DNA of 64,000 nucleotides, taken from NCBI RefSeq assembly GCF_030812595.1, contig NZ_JAUSSZ010000010.1, positions 1 to 64,000 of the forward strand, in the 5' to 3' direction. This DNA comes from Arthrobacter bambusae. GTDB taxonomy: Bacteria; Actinomycetota; Actinomycetes; Actinomycetales; Micrococcaceae. The notes beneath the pieces were generated by a model that searched no databases, was not told where the DNA came from, and saw only the letters and a list, made by a program, of their open reading frames with translations. Of the stretch, positions 28,110 through 37,040 are shown in pieces; position 1 is the stretch's first letter; each line of letters begins with the position of its first letter. The position numbers and the translations under genes were made by a program.

Positions 28110-29711
28110 ATGACCCCCGCACGACGCCGGCCCGCCGGGTCCAGTTCCAGGACACGGTTCCCTTCCCTGCGGCGGGCCGCAGCGGCAGTGGCGGCCACGG
28201 TCTCCGTCGGCCTGCTACTGAGTGGCTGCGTATTCTCGGTGCCGGTGCCCAACGACGGCGCGGGCAATGGGGCCGGCAACGTCAGCAGCCCGGACCCGTC
28301 GATCGCCGCTGCGGCGCCGGCAGGACTGGAGAGTTTCTACTCGCAAAAAGTGGATTGGACGTCCTGTGAGCAGGGATTCCAGTGTGCCAACATCAAAGTG
28401 CCCGTGGACTATGCCAAACCCGACGGCGGCAGCATCTCCATCGCGGCTATCCGGCTCCAGAGCCAGGGCACAAAGAAGGGCTCGCTGCTGGTCAATCCCG
28501 GCGGCCCCGGTGCTTCGGGCTATGACTTCGTCAGGGACGCGGGGAAGACGCACTTCACCAGCAAGCTGCGGTCCGGTTTCGACCTCGTGGGCTTCGATCC
28601 CCGCGGCGTCAAGCGGTCGGCGCCGGTGACGTGCCTTAGCGACGCCGAGCGGGACGCTTCCCGCGAGAAGGTGTACAACTATGACACCGACCAGGGCGTC
28701 GCCGCCGCGCTGGCCGACACAAAGGCCATCAATGCCAAGTGCGTGGAAAAGTCCGGACCCGCGCTGCCGCACATTGACACTGCCAGTTCCGCGAAGGACA
28801 TGGACATCCTCCGGGCCGTGCTGAACGACGCAAAACTCAACTACCTGGGCTTCTCCTACGGCACCTTGCTCGGCGCCACCTACGCGTCCTTGTTCCCGAA
28901 CAACGTCGGGAAGCTTGCCCTGGACGGAGCGGTGGACCCGGCCCTCAACAACGAGGACCTCACCGCGGGGCAGGCAGAGGCGTTCGAAAAGGAACTCCAC
29001 ACTTATGTGGCGGATTGCCAATCAAAGTCCGGATGCCCCATGACAGGCAGCGTCGATAACGGCGTGCAGCAGCTCCGGGACCTCATTGCCGACGTCGAGC
29101 AGAATCCCAAACGGGCCAAGGACGGCCGCCTGGTCACTGGGTCGACGTTTGTCAGCGGTATCTTCACCCCCCTTTATGACAACGAATCCTGGCCTGTCCT
29201 GACCCAGGCCTTGGTGGCCGCGTTCAAGGGCGACGTGTCACTCATGCTCCGGATCGCCGACTTCGGCGCAGACCGGGACCCGAACGGCACCTACACTTCA
29301 AACACCGCGTTCGCGTTCAACGCCATCAACTGCCTCGACTACCCCATGGTCACGGACACCCCTGGCATGCGAGCCGAAGAAGCGCGTTTGAAGCAGCTCT
29401 CCCCCACCTTCGGCTACTACTTCTCCTACGGCGGCATCAACTGCAAGGACTGGCCGTATAAGCCCGTGCACACGCCGGCTCCCATCAAGTACACGGGCTC
29501 GGCGCCGATCGTGGTTATCGGCACCACCGGGGACCCCGCGACCCCTGTGGCCTGGGCAGGCTCCCTGCGGAAACAACTCGGCAACGCCTCCCTCGTGACG
29601 TGGAAAGGCGAAGGCCACACAGCCTACGGCCGCTCCAACCAATGCGTGTCCGACGCCGTGGACAACTACTTCGTGGACGGATCGGTGCCCTCGGACGGGA
29701 CTATGTGCTGA
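28110..29711 (+). CDS. Secreted alpha/beta-hydrolase, tripeptidyl aminopeptidase-like lipoprotein
   Basis: Predicted lipoprotein with a basic N-terminus and lipobox LSGC (Cys40). The alpha/beta-hydrolase fold has the oxyanion-region motif NPGGPGASG, the nucleophile Ser249 in GFSYGT and a C-terminal TAP-like part with GTTGDPATPVAWA (Asp) and GEGHTAYG (His). It is related to Streptomyces SlpD/SlpE and tripeptidyl aminopeptidases, which cleave small peptides outside the cell. 533 residues; GAGGAG precedes the ATG. A probable promoter lies in the 50 bases after holB. Confidence 0.85.
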   Translation: MTPARRRPAGSSSRTRFPSLRRAAAAVAATVSVGLLLSGCVFSVPVPNDGAGNGAGNVSSPDPSIAAAAPAGLESFYSQKVDWTSCEQGFQCANIKVPVDYAKPDGGSISIAAIRLQSQGTKKGSLLVNPGGPGASGYDFVRDAGKTHFTSKLRSGFDLVGFDPRGVKRSAPVTCLSDAERDASREKVYNYDTDQGVAAALADTKAINAKCVEKSGPALPHIDTASSAKDMDILRAVLNDAKLNYLGFSYGTLLGATYASLFPNNVGKLALDGAVDPALNNEDLTAGQAEAFEKELHTYVADCQSKSGCPMTGSVDNGVQQLRDLIADVEQNPKRAKDGRLVTGSTFVSGIFTPLYDNESWPVLTQALVAAFKGDVSLMLRIADFGADRDPNGTYTSNTAFAFNAINCLDYPMVTDTPGMRAEEARLKQLSPTFGYYFSYGGINCKDWPYKPVHTPAPIKYTGSAPIVVIGTTGDPATPVAWAGSLRKQLGNASLVTWKGEGHTAYGRSNQCVSDAVDNYFVDGSVPSDGTMC

Positions 29712-29715
29712 GTCT

Positions 29716-29769
29716 TTAGGTTTCGGGGGCCCGTTAGGTTCGGGGGTCCCTTAGGTTTCGGGGGTCCCT
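29716..29769. repeat. Three tandem copies of an 18-bp unit
   Basis: TTAGGTTTCGGGGGTCCC is repeated three times with small changes, directly after the hydrolase stop codon and leading into the inverted repeat at 29772-29863. Confidence 0.8.
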
Positions 29770-29771
29770 CG

Positions 29772-29863
29772 ACAAATGACCACCATTGGACTCGCCTGAC
29801 TGCTTCATTCCCCGGATTGGCGCGTCCGTAAGGCGCCTGGCCTGGGCAAAGGTGGTCATTTGT
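29772..29863. repeat. Inverted repeat overlapping a stop codon
   Basis: ACAAATGACCACC (29772-29784) and its exact complement (29851-29863) flank 66 bases; similarity continues for a few bases on both sides. The right arm contains the TGA stop codon of the AbiEi-like gene. It looks like a mobile or dispersed palindromic element rather than a terminator. Confidence 0.75.
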
Positions 29864-30695
29864 AGAGGCGTAGCTTGGCTTGATGGGCCCTTATGGCGGC
29901 CTGCACTTCAGCCACCATGGACTCCGGATGGTGAACGACGTCTTCGTAGAAGTACCTCAGCACCGTGAAGCCGCCGGCCACGGACGTGTTGTCCCGCCGT
30001 CGGTCCTTCTTGATGGCCCGGGGTTCGAAGTGCGTCTTGCCGTCCACCTCGACAATCAAGAAGCGCTCGACGACGAAGTCAACTTCCCCGACCCCCGGCA
30101 ATTCCACGTGTTGCTCAAACGCGAGCCCAGCCCGCCTGAAATGCATGGCCGCCAAGGGTTCGAGCAAGGAATCGGCTCTTCGGCCGACGAAATCCAGCAC
30201 GCCCCGTGCCTTGCCATTCCGGTTGCCGGGCAACCTTCCGCGCAGAAACTCCACGGTGATATCGCCGCGGGCAACGGCACTTTGCACCATGACAAGCGCT
30301 TCCTCGGCCGGCCGGCAGCGCAGGACATGCACCAACACGTCGGCCAAGGCGGCAAGGGGTCTGCCGGGCACGGGCGGCAACGACAAGGTCCTGTGCGGCA
30401 CCACGCCCTCGCGCTCTAACCCGTTGCCACAGACCAAATGGAGCTCCTTGGCCGGATACAGCTGCCAGAGTCCGTGGTATGGGGCTGCCGAGATACAGGT
30501 GAGGACGCCACCATGCCGGTAGGCCTCAGCCAATTCCGGCGGTGCGCCCGCCAGAGCAACAACCCCTCGATAGGGAACGATGACCCCGTCCCGTCGTGCC
30601 GCAGTCCGCAGCTGCCACGAGCCGACGCCGGCTTTGAGGAGGTCCCTCCGGGTGACCGTGCCTCCCCGTGCACGAAGGGCAGCTGTGAGATCCAT
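29856..30695 (-). CDS. AbiEi-antitoxin-domain/DUF559 protein
   Basis: 279 residues in two parts. The N-terminal 50 residues match the winged-helix AbiEi antitoxin domain (GTVTRRDLLKAGVGSWQLRTAARRD region). The C-terminal 120 residues match DUF559, a Vsr/endonuclease-like fold, with the conserved core VDFVVERFLIVEVDGKTHF and a terminal helix. This two-domain family is widespread in actinobacteria, often without any toxin partner, and none is seen here. Its function is unproven. The final 3 codons and stop lie in an inverted repeat. Confidence 0.75.
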   Translation of the reverse strand: MDLTAALRARGGTVTRRDLLKAGVGSWQLRTAARRDGVIVPYRGVVALAGAPPELAEAYRHGGVLTCISAAPYHGLWQLYPAKELHLVCGNGLEREGVVPHRTLSLPPVPGRPLAALADVLVHVLRCRPAEEALVMVQSAVARGDITVEFLRGRLPGNRNGKARGVLDFVGRRADSLLEPLAAMHFRRAGLAFEQHVELPGVGEVDFVVERFLIVEVDGKTHFEPRAIKKDRRRDNTSVAGGFTVLRYFYEDVVHHPESMVAEVQAAIRAHQAKLRLYK

Positions 30696-30886
30696 GGCTC
30701 CACGATGCCTTGGTGTCTGGCGGCCGCGAAGGCCTGGGTTCAGCTATGTGGAGAACTTCCTGCTTTTGGGGCCTTTCGCGCCTCCACTTCCTACCAGTAT
30801 TGCCTTGTGCTCTGGCACCCGAGCGGCAGAATGACGGCCTTCGAGGCGCGGCTTCCAAGGGAAAAGTAGTAGATCGTTGCGGCGCG

Positions 30887-31630
30887 TTACAGCCGTGCCG
30901 CGCGGGGCTCCAGCTGCGCTGGAAGGTCCTTGACAGAGGGCACGACGGCGGTGGCGCCGGCCGCGCGCAAGGCCGCCTCGGAGTGGAAACCAGTAAGCAC
31001 GCCCACCACGGCCGAGGCGCCGGAACGAACGCCGGACAGCATATCCGAGCTCGTGTCCCCCACCACGGCGACCTCGCGGACATCATCGAGGTCGAGGGCA
31101 AGTACTGCGGTAAGAATCATGTCCGGGTAGGGCCGCCCTCGGCCGGCATCCGCGGGGCACAGGCTCAGATCGGCCTTGCCCATCCAGCCCAAGGACTCAA
31201 GCACCATGTTCTGCGTATGCCGCCCGAAGCCAGTGGCCAGGCAGACTTTCACACCGGCGTCCCGCAACCAGTCGATGGTTTCCTCGGCGCCTGGGATAGC
31301 CCGGACGCCGCCGTCGGCAATCAGCTCGTCGTAGGCCCGTTCGAAGGCCTTGTTGGCGCTCTGGGCCCTCTCGGTTTCTTCGAAAAGGTCGCTGAAAACG
31401 GTCAGCTTCGAAAAGCCCATGGTGTCCAAGGCGTAGCCGAGCATGCTTTCGAAACGGGGCGAACCAGGCTCGACGCCGGCCTCCTGCAGGGCGAGGGACA
31501 TCGCACGCTCGCTACGGCCGTCGTCGGTAATCGTTGTGCCCACCATGTCCAAGACAGCAAGCCGGAGCCGCTGCGCACGATGTGCCCCGGCGTCGTCCGT
31601 GTTGATCCTCATGCTGCTGTCCATGCTCAT
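30887..31630 (-). CDS. Phosphonatase-like HAD hydrolase
   Basis: HAD-superfamily phosphatase of about 247 residues. Motif I is LDMVGTTI with the nucleophile Asp, motif II is LATGFGR, motif III includes GRPYPDM and motif IV is VVGDTSSDM. The GRPYPDM pattern and the helical cap point to the phosphonatase-like subfamily related to phosphonoacetaldehyde hydrolase, but no phosphonate genes lie nearby and the substrate is unknown. The start may be a few codons later. It stands alone upstream of tRNA-Thr. Confidence 0.8.
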   Translation of the reverse strand: MSMDSSMRINTDDAGAHRAQRLRLAVLDMVGTTITDDGRSERAMSLALQEAGVEPGSPRFESMLGYALDTMGFSKLTVFSDLFEETERAQSANKAFERAYDELIADGGVRAIPGAEETIDWLRDAGVKVCLATGFGRHTQNMVLESLGWMGKADLSLCPADAGRGRPYPDMILTAVLALDLDDVREVAVVGDTSSDMLSGVRSGASAVVGVLTGFHSEAALRAAGATAVVPSVKDLPAQLEPRAARL

Positions 31631-31852
31631 GGCGCCCCTTCGCTGGTTGATGGCCGGAATCGTGCGGCCACATTAGTCCGCCCAGCTTGCCTCCGGTCCG
31701 CGACAACGGCCTGAACCCGGCACGACGCGCGGGTGAATTCCGCAACAACGGCGCCACGGGAGCTCCTCTTTGGGCTGTTTTGACCGGGACGAGGTGACTC
31801 TATTACAGTTGTATCTTGCGTGATTCAGCCGGTACCCGGACGATAACGCGGT

Positions 31853-31925
31853 GCTTCCTTAGCTCAGTCGGTAGAGCGTTTCACTCGTAATGAAAAGGTC
31901 ATCAGTTCGATTCTGATAGGAAGCT
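31853..31925 (+). tRNA. tRNA-Thr (anticodon CGT)
   Basis: A complete cloverleaf: acceptor GCTTCCT/AGGAAGC, D arm GCTC/GAGC, anticodon stem TTTCA/TGAAA with loop CTCGTAA (anticodon CGT), and T arm ATCAG/CTGAT with loop TTCGATT. CCA is not encoded. The 3' half is the attachment site of the genomic island that follows. Confidence 0.95.
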
Positions 31926-31930
31926 CTGAC
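31887..31930. repeat. attL: tRNA-Thr 3' half
   Basis: A 44-bp segment from the anticodon loop through the acceptor stem and six bases beyond. It recurs without a mismatch at 38565-38608. Integrases commonly use such tRNA 3' ends as core sites, and integration restores the intact tRNA on one side, as seen here. Confidence 0.9.
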
Positions 31931-31969
31931 AGCCCCGCCATTCCAAGGATTTGGCGGGGCTTGCTTTTT
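31931..31969 (+). terminator. Terminator after tRNA-Thr (island side)
   Basis: AGCCCCGCCA / TGGCGGGGCT stem with an 11-base loop, followed by TGCTTTTTC. It directly follows the tRNA and attL core and was presumably brought in by the element. Confidence 0.8.
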
Positions 31970-32066
31970 CATTCCGAACGGGTCTTCCCGCGCGTTCCCT
32001 GAGATTTCGCTCGTCGTACGGCGTCTTCATCACTTTTTCGTCACATTCCTGGCCGGGGCACGTACC

Positions 32067-32497
32067 ATGTGGGTAGGCATACTCGAGGCGAAAACCTACC
32101 CGAGCGAGGAACAGACCGCCACCTTCCAGTTTCTCGCCATCCGCGACCAACTCGTGGCCGATACCCGGCGTCCACGGCCCCATGGAACGCATCCTGCTCG
32201 CCCACACCCTCGACAAACCGCAATGGTCCCGCGTTACGTGGGCCGAGCAGCTCCTCCTCCATTGCCTACACCCACAGCAGCACTAAACACTCGGCTCCCC
32301 TACTCGCGGCCATCGCCTACATCAACTGGTACGGCCGGGGCAGCAAAGCCCACCAATACCTCGAGCTCGCCCTGGAAGCAGACCCCGGCTACCGCCTGGC
32401 CAAACTCAGCGCACAACTCATGGGCAATGGAATGATCGCCGGCTGGAACACGGACAAGAGCACGGCACACCTGACGCGTGGGGTTGACCCGTACTGA
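32067..32497 (+). pseudogene. DUF4192 relic, frameshifted across three frames
   Basis: DUF4192-like sequence continues through all three forward frames in order. The frame from 32067 gives ILEAKTYPSEEQTATFQF; the next piece is MERILLAHTLDKPQWSRVTW (from about 32181); the last is LLAAIAYINWYGRGSKAHQ followed by ALEADPGYRLAKL (about 32305-32400). At least two frameshifts and loss of the N-terminal half show that the gene is dead. DUF4192 is an actinobacterial domain of unknown function. It is the first item of the tRNA-Thr island. Confidence 0.6.
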
Positions 32498-33091
32498 ACA
32501 TGGATCCCTTGACCGGGACTGCTCCAAGGCAAGCTGACAAAACGTCCATCATCGGCGTTCGGACCAGGGACGAGTTGCATCTAATACAAGAACTCGTCCT
32601 CCCACATCAATTAGGCGTTTAAGCAGGTCAGGTCAGCCTTCCTGGGCAATACTCTCTCCGCGACGACTCGAATTGAACTTTTCGCCAATTCCATGCCCTT
32701 TGCCCATGAAAGAGTCGGGGTCGGTGACGTCCGCATGAAGGTAAGCGGCGCCGATCTCGGCGGCGTCATCAATCGGCGGGACCGAGTAGAACACATTGTG
32801 TTTGGGCCCAGGGGTTGTTGCGCTCCATTGCTGGAACGTCGGTCCGAAGCAACTTTCTATCTAAGTGTGGGTCCGTCCTTAACGTCCAAGGCACTAGCCC
32901 GTGACGCGGTTGATGCTCGGACTGCGGCAAATATTGCGGTCACTTGAACGTCTGTTGCCTAGTGAGCATCATCTGTTGTTTAATCGGGAACAATCAGTGA
33001 TCTAGCTCACATGTTTGGGCTGTGACACGCCAACAGTTTGGAATGAGCCGGCCGATGGAGACCGGTGTCCTTCCCCTATCGCTGGAGAACC
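32498..33091. other. Gene-poor island sequence
   Basis: No convincing gene. On the complement strand a 73-codon frame (about 32864-32640) reads, in part, HNVFYSVPPIDDAAEIGAAY and then HADVTDPDSFMGKGHGIGEK. It looks protein-like but has no start codon and matches no family I recognise. It may be another gene fragment. Confidence 0.3.
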
Positions 33092-33505
33092 ATGGGGACT
33101 ACCCTCACCGAACAAGAAGTCATGGAAGCTGCCGGGCAGATTGTGCGGGCCTACGCGGCAATGGATGCCCAAGCCTATTTCACAGCCTTTGATCCGAAAG
33201 CCACCTTCCTCTTCCACAGCAGCCCGTCGCGTCTGGGTAGCAGGCGCGAATACGAAGAACAGTGGGATTCCTGGGTGTCCGGGGGCTGGAAAGTAGTCAG
33301 CTGCCACAGCACCGACCCTTTCGTGCAGCTGCTCGGTAGCGTTGCGATCTTCTCTCATTCGGTGCACACCGTCATCGAAGAGGGCGGCGTTTCAGCCTCC
33401 ACCACGGAACGCGAAACCATCGTCTTTTCCCGCACCGGAGACGCCGGGATCACCGCCGTCCACGAACACCTTTCGCCGACTCTTGCTGAAGGGGCCGAGC
33501 AGTGA
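33092..33505 (+). CDS. NTF2-like (SnoaL/DUF4440-type) protein
   Basis: 137 residues with the cone-shaped NTF2-like pattern: an N-terminal helix pair (TEQEVMEAAGQIVRAYAAMD), then strands with ATFLFHSSPSRLGSRREYEE and a final HEHLSPT. Family members are enzymes or binding proteins with no common reaction; none can be assigned here. The start is ATG 33092 after CTGGAG. Its TGA overlaps the GTG of the permease gene, so they are co-translated, and a role tied to the transported compound is a reasonable inference. Confidence 0.7.
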   Translation: MGTTLTEQEVMEAAGQIVRAYAAMDAQAYFTAFDPKATFLFHSSPSRLGSRREYEEQWDSWVSGGWKVVSCHSTDPFVQLLGSVAIFSHSVHTVIEEGGVSASTTERETIVFSRTGDAGITAVHEHLSPTLAEGAEQ

Positions 33506-34986
33506 CAAACATCAAAAGTTCCGTTCCGGCGTTGAAAGGCAGTGCGCCGCTCATTGAGGTCCGTTCGATTGACTGGGTGCCGGAGAGCGAACGGCATGGC
33601 AAACTCTGGCACCAGGCTCCGCTGTGGTTCTTGGGGAATTTCCAGTACTTCTCGATCCCGATCGGGTTCATCGGGCCTTCTCTTGGCCTGTCCTTGGGAT
33701 GGACTATCGTTGCCAGCATCCTCGGCATCGGTGTCGGAACGATCTTCATGGCGTTCCATGCCTCCCAAGGACCCACCATGGGCCTGCCGCAAATGATCCA
33801 GTCCCGCGCTCAATTCGGCTACCGCGGCGTCGTTGTCCCCCTCATCGCAACGCTGTTCACGTACCTTGCATTCAATGTGGCCGATACTGTCCTGCTCGGC
33901 GATGGCCTCATGAGTTCCTTTGGATGGAACCCCACCGCTATCGCCGTCATCGCTGCGCTGGGCGCGGCTGCCTTGGCCATCTTTGGACATGACTGGCTGC
34001 ACAAGGCCTTCCGAGTCCTGCTATACATCTCATTTCCTCTGATGACGATTCTGACGATAGGGGTGCTCACCGGGAGCGCAGGCGGCGGAGGCCACAGCAC
34101 TATCCAATACGGATTCACCTGGGGGGCGTTCATGGCCCAATTCGCAGCCTCGGCCGCATACAACATCACATATGCACCGTACGTCTCCGACTACTCGCGC
34201 TACCTGCCCTCAAAGACCAAGAGCAGGTCCGTGATCGCCGCGGTATTCTTCGGTGCGTCTTCCTCCGCCATCTGGCTCATCGCATTGGGGGCATGGCTGG
34301 CGATCCAGCTGGGAGCAACCGACGGCCTGGCCGGCCTACAACTGGCAGGAAACAACGTCTTCATCCACCTCGGCGACGCCGCGGCACTGTTCTCCGCCCT
34401 CGCACTCGCAGCCACCATGGGCATGAACGCCTACGGCGGCATGCTCACCGTGCTGACGACCATCGACTCGATCCGGCCCATCAACCCAACCCGGAAAGCA
34501 CGCGTCATAACCATCCTCGTCCTCACCGTCATGTGGTACCTCGCTGCCAGCCTCATCAGCTCCGATTCCGTCACGACCGTCTTCTCGGCACTTACGCTGA
34601 TGCTGTACCTGCTCGTTCCATGGACGGCAACCAACCTGACAGACTACTTCTTCGTCCGCAAAGGCCACTACGCGATCGCCGATCTCTTCAGCACCAAAGG
34701 AATCTACGGGACATGGTCCTGGCGCGGGTTGCTGGCATTCGCTATCGGCCTCGCCGCCGAAATTCCTTTCATGGTGCTACCCCAGATTGGGTCCTGGACC
34801 TACACCGGCCCTCTCGCGAACCTCATCGGCGGAGTCGATATCGCGTGGCTGGTCGGGTTGATCATGACATCGATTGCGTACGTGATATTCAGCCGATCTC
34901 TGGATCGAAACATTGAACACGCCGCTGAAGCGCGAAGCGAGCATCAACTCGGTCACAACGGACAAGCCACTCCCGCAAACACCTAA
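33502..34986 (+). CDS. NCS1-family nucleobase/cytosine permease
   Basis: Membrane transporter of 494 residues with about 12 hydrophobic segments. It matches the nucleobase:cation symporter-1 family, the CodB/cytosine-purine branch: the N-terminal signature around LWFLGNFQYFSIPIGFIGPSL, a GYRGVVVPL loop and YVSDYSRYLP in the middle. Substrates in this family include cytosine, purines, hydantoins, allantoin and thiamine precursors; the exact one is unknown. GTG start, with GAAGGGG upstream, overlaps the NTF2-like gene. It is the only large intact gene of the tRNA-Thr island. Confidence 0.85.
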   Translation: MTNIKSSVPALKGSAPLIEVRSIDWVPESERHGKLWHQAPLWFLGNFQYFSIPIGFIGPSLGLSLGWTIVASILGIGVGTIFMAFHASQGPTMGLPQMIQSRAQFGYRGVVVPLIATLFTYLAFNVADTVLLGDGLMSSFGWNPTAIAVIAALGAAALAIFGHDWLHKAFRVLLYISFPLMTILTIGVLTGSAGGGGHSTIQYGFTWGAFMAQFAASAAYNITYAPYVSDYSRYLPSKTKSRSVIAAVFFGASSSAIWLIALGAWLAIQLGATDGLAGLQLAGNNVFIHLGDAAALFSALALAATMGMNAYGGMLTVLTTIDSIRPINPTRKARVITILVLTVMWYLAASLISSDSVTTVFSALTLMLYLLVPWTATNLTDYFFVRKGHYAIADLFSTKGIYGTWSWRGLLAFAIGLAAEIPFMVLPQIGSWTYTGPLANLIGGVDIAWLVGLIMTSIAYVIFSRSLDRNIEHAAEARSEHQLGHNGQATPANT

Positions 34987-35968
34987 TCCGGGACCCGGGC
35001 TCCCCCAAATGGCGAAGCCGCCCGCGACAGCAACGATTTGTAGCCATGGCTGATTCGGAGTCGCCAAAGTTGTATGAACTTCGGCGGGATGCGTCTCACT
35101 CAACTTGGCAGAAACCATGCCGGAATTGCCAACAACACTGAGACCGGACATCGTGACCTCCAGCCGGAGCTTCGGCGTGGCCCTGCGCCGTTATTCCGCA
35201 TTGGGGGTTTCATGTTCCTAGGCCAGTTCCTCGCATGCAACGTCCTCCTGTCCCTGGCCGAACTGCAGGCTTCCTGCCAAGACCACCCGCATCATGAGGC
35301 ACTGGTGCGGACGGTGAGAACTGCTAAATCCGCCATTCAGACAGCGGCCGTCATGCTGCTAACCGAGCTGAGGCTAGGCGGGAATCACTACCGTACGGCT
35401 TGGCTGTAGGTCCCCTTTTTCCCGCTGCAATCGGCACGCGGTTTGTGAGAGCTTTCCAGGGGTTAGCGCGACGACCGGACTCTCGCCACTGCAGTCGTAT
35501 GTTCTGGCTGCGAACCGCTAGGGCCCGATAGGCCAAATGCGGGCGGTTTCGTCTAGCCTCCGGTGCTTCTCGGGGCGCTGTCTGCAGCCTTATGTGCCGG
35601 TCATTGGTCGGCGACCGCCTCGAAACGGCGTGCTTGCTGCCGGGCCTCTGGGCTCCGGCAGAAACGCGGTCATCGGCACAGCCAGAACTTCGGCTATGTC
35701 CCGTACGCGGCACCGTAGCCGCAACCAGCGACGCTGCCGCGTACGTGACCGGGCCGCCGGCAGGCGGCCGATCCCCTTGGTCCGCATTCAGGGGATGGGA
35801 CCGCCCGCCTACGCACTACCCAAGCTTTGCTGGGCCAGTAACATCCGGAAGCCCGGACATCACTGAAACACAATCCGGAACGCAAGGCGGGAGACATCTC
35901 ATGGCTGCAACGGTTCATTCCAGAGCTTGCAAGTTTCCATGCGGCCTCGGGGTCGTCTATCGCGAACA
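34987..35968. other. Low-information island stretch
   Basis: No gene can be supported with confidence. Codon usage is poor in all frames. A possible fragment of an XRE-type helix-turn-helix protein (VRDIAEVLAVPMTAFL) is readable on the complement strand near 35690, without a start or the rest of the domain. Confidence 0.4.
35212..35409 (+). CDS. Possible small protein, unknown
   Basis: A 65-residue frame starting at ATG 35212 with GGGGG just upstream. It is predicted mostly helical (FLACNVLLSLAELQASCQ, then SAIQTAAVMLLTEL) and has no recognisable domain. It could be a real small gene, a fragment, or chance. It sits alone in a gene-poor part of the island. Confidence 0.25.
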   Translation: MFLGQFLACNVLLSLAELQASCQDHPHHEALVRTVRTAKSAIQTAAVMLLTELRLGGNHYRTAWL

Positions 35969-36083
35969 TGATGGCAGCCCAAGTGCCCCGCTTGTAGCAG
36001 TTCGCACAACGGATGTCGCACTCGGCAATCTCAGCGGCGAGCCGCTCGATGGAGTATCTCTTGGCGCTCCCCACGGCGTAGAC
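35969..36083 (-). pseudogene. HNH endonuclease C-terminal relic
   Basis: The complement strand encodes YSIERLAAEIAECDIRCANC followed by YKRGTW. This matches the C-terminal zinc-binding end of small actinobacterial HNH endonucleases, usually ending CANCHRRxTW; the histidine is replaced by Tyr here. The N-terminal two-thirds are missing, and the lipoprotein gene stop at 36146 lies where they would be. It is a remnant. Confidence 0.5.
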
Positions 36084-36145
36084 CGGCGGCAACGGTCACG
36101 CTCCCGCCGGTTTCGCTCGCCGGATCATTCGACAGGCCAGAACAC

Positions 36146-36571
36146 CTACTGCCCAGGCTTCGTCACATGGGCGACGATGGTCTTAGTCAGGGGGACGCTT
36201 TCCCCTGCTTTCTCCAAACTGGTCACCGTCCAATTCGACAGCAGGAACACGGAGTTGCCCGTGTCTGAATTCCAAACAACATGCTTAAACCCGAGTGCTT
36301 GGAGTTCATCACTGAGAGCCTGTGCATTTTGCCCTGCGGCATCAGCCGGCAATACGGCGGCAGCGGGAGCGGGCGGGGCAGCTGGAGCAGATACGGCAGC
36401 AGGTTCCACTGTTTGGACGACTGTAACTGTCGGCGCAGGAGCGGTGACAGTCTGAGTGGCCGTGACCGTTTGGATGGTGGTCACTGTTGGGGCCGACTGC
36501 GGACTCCCTCCACAACCGGCGAGTCCGACGGCCGATCCTGCAATGCCCAAAGCCAGGACATATTTTTTCAA
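36146..36571 (-). CDS. Small lipoprotein with PASTA-like C-terminal domain
   Basis: 141 residues. The signal peptide ends in the lipobox LAGC (Cys20). A Thr/Val/Pro/Ala-rich spacer follows (about 25-75). The last 60 residues (SDELQALGFKHVVW, then SNWTVTSLEKAGESVPLTK) resemble a PASTA-like repeat, a fold that often binds cell-wall fragments in kinases and penicillin-binding proteins. The start is a TTG with AAGGGG 7 bases upstream. Similar small secreted proteins are common in actinobacteria and their phages. Function unknown. Confidence 0.7.
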   Translation of the reverse strand: MKKYVLALGIAGSAVGLAGCGGSPQSAPTVTTIQTVTATQTVTAPAPTVTVVQTVEPAAVSAPAAPPAPAAAVLPADAAGQNAQALSDELQALGFKHVVWNSDTGNSVFLLSNWTVTSLEKAGESVPLTKTIVAHVTKPGQ

Positions 36572-37040
36572 CTGATCCCCTTATTACAAAACGAGTGATT
36601 TGTACTGCGAACAACGACAGGCGTCGATGCAGGTGCAGTTTCTCATCTTCATCGCAAAACCGATAAACGCGTGCATCGAATATCGGGCGGCAAGCCTTAT
36701 ACAAACGGTTACATTAAAGCCTGATAGTTCGTCAGCATCTCGGCGCCGCCGGGCCGCGTCATTGGATTGCATGACGATGGGAGGCCAAGCCCGAGCTTGA
36801 CCTCCATCCTTATAGCTGCAGATGCGGCTCTAATGACTCAGAGTCGCCACGACAGACCTTTGCCCAAGCGGATCGTAATCCTGCCCCGACTGTTCACCGT
36901 CACCGGACCCGCCTTACGCGAAAGTGACACCCCGCTTTTGGAAAAGTTCAACCTCGTGTTCTTGCCAAGCTTCTTTGTGCGTCGAAAAAAAATACCCACC
37001 GACTTCCCTTCCTATGAAATGCACAACGCGCTTACGCGCG
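36572..37040. other. Non-coding stretch
   Basis: No gene, RNA or repeat was recognised. The sequence is less GC-rich than the flanks, with A/T-rich tracts near 36590-36720 and 36985-37000. Confidence 0.5.

Noticed and set aside
32693-32947. 84-codon frame on the plus strand in the gene-poor part of the island
   Set aside because: No family match and no start signal; the complement strand looks more protein-like there, though also unsupported.
35694-36092. A full gene of 132 codons on the complement strand
   Set aside because: Only the first third resembles HNH proteins; the rest matches nothing and the conserved N-terminal part is gone, so it is called a relic.
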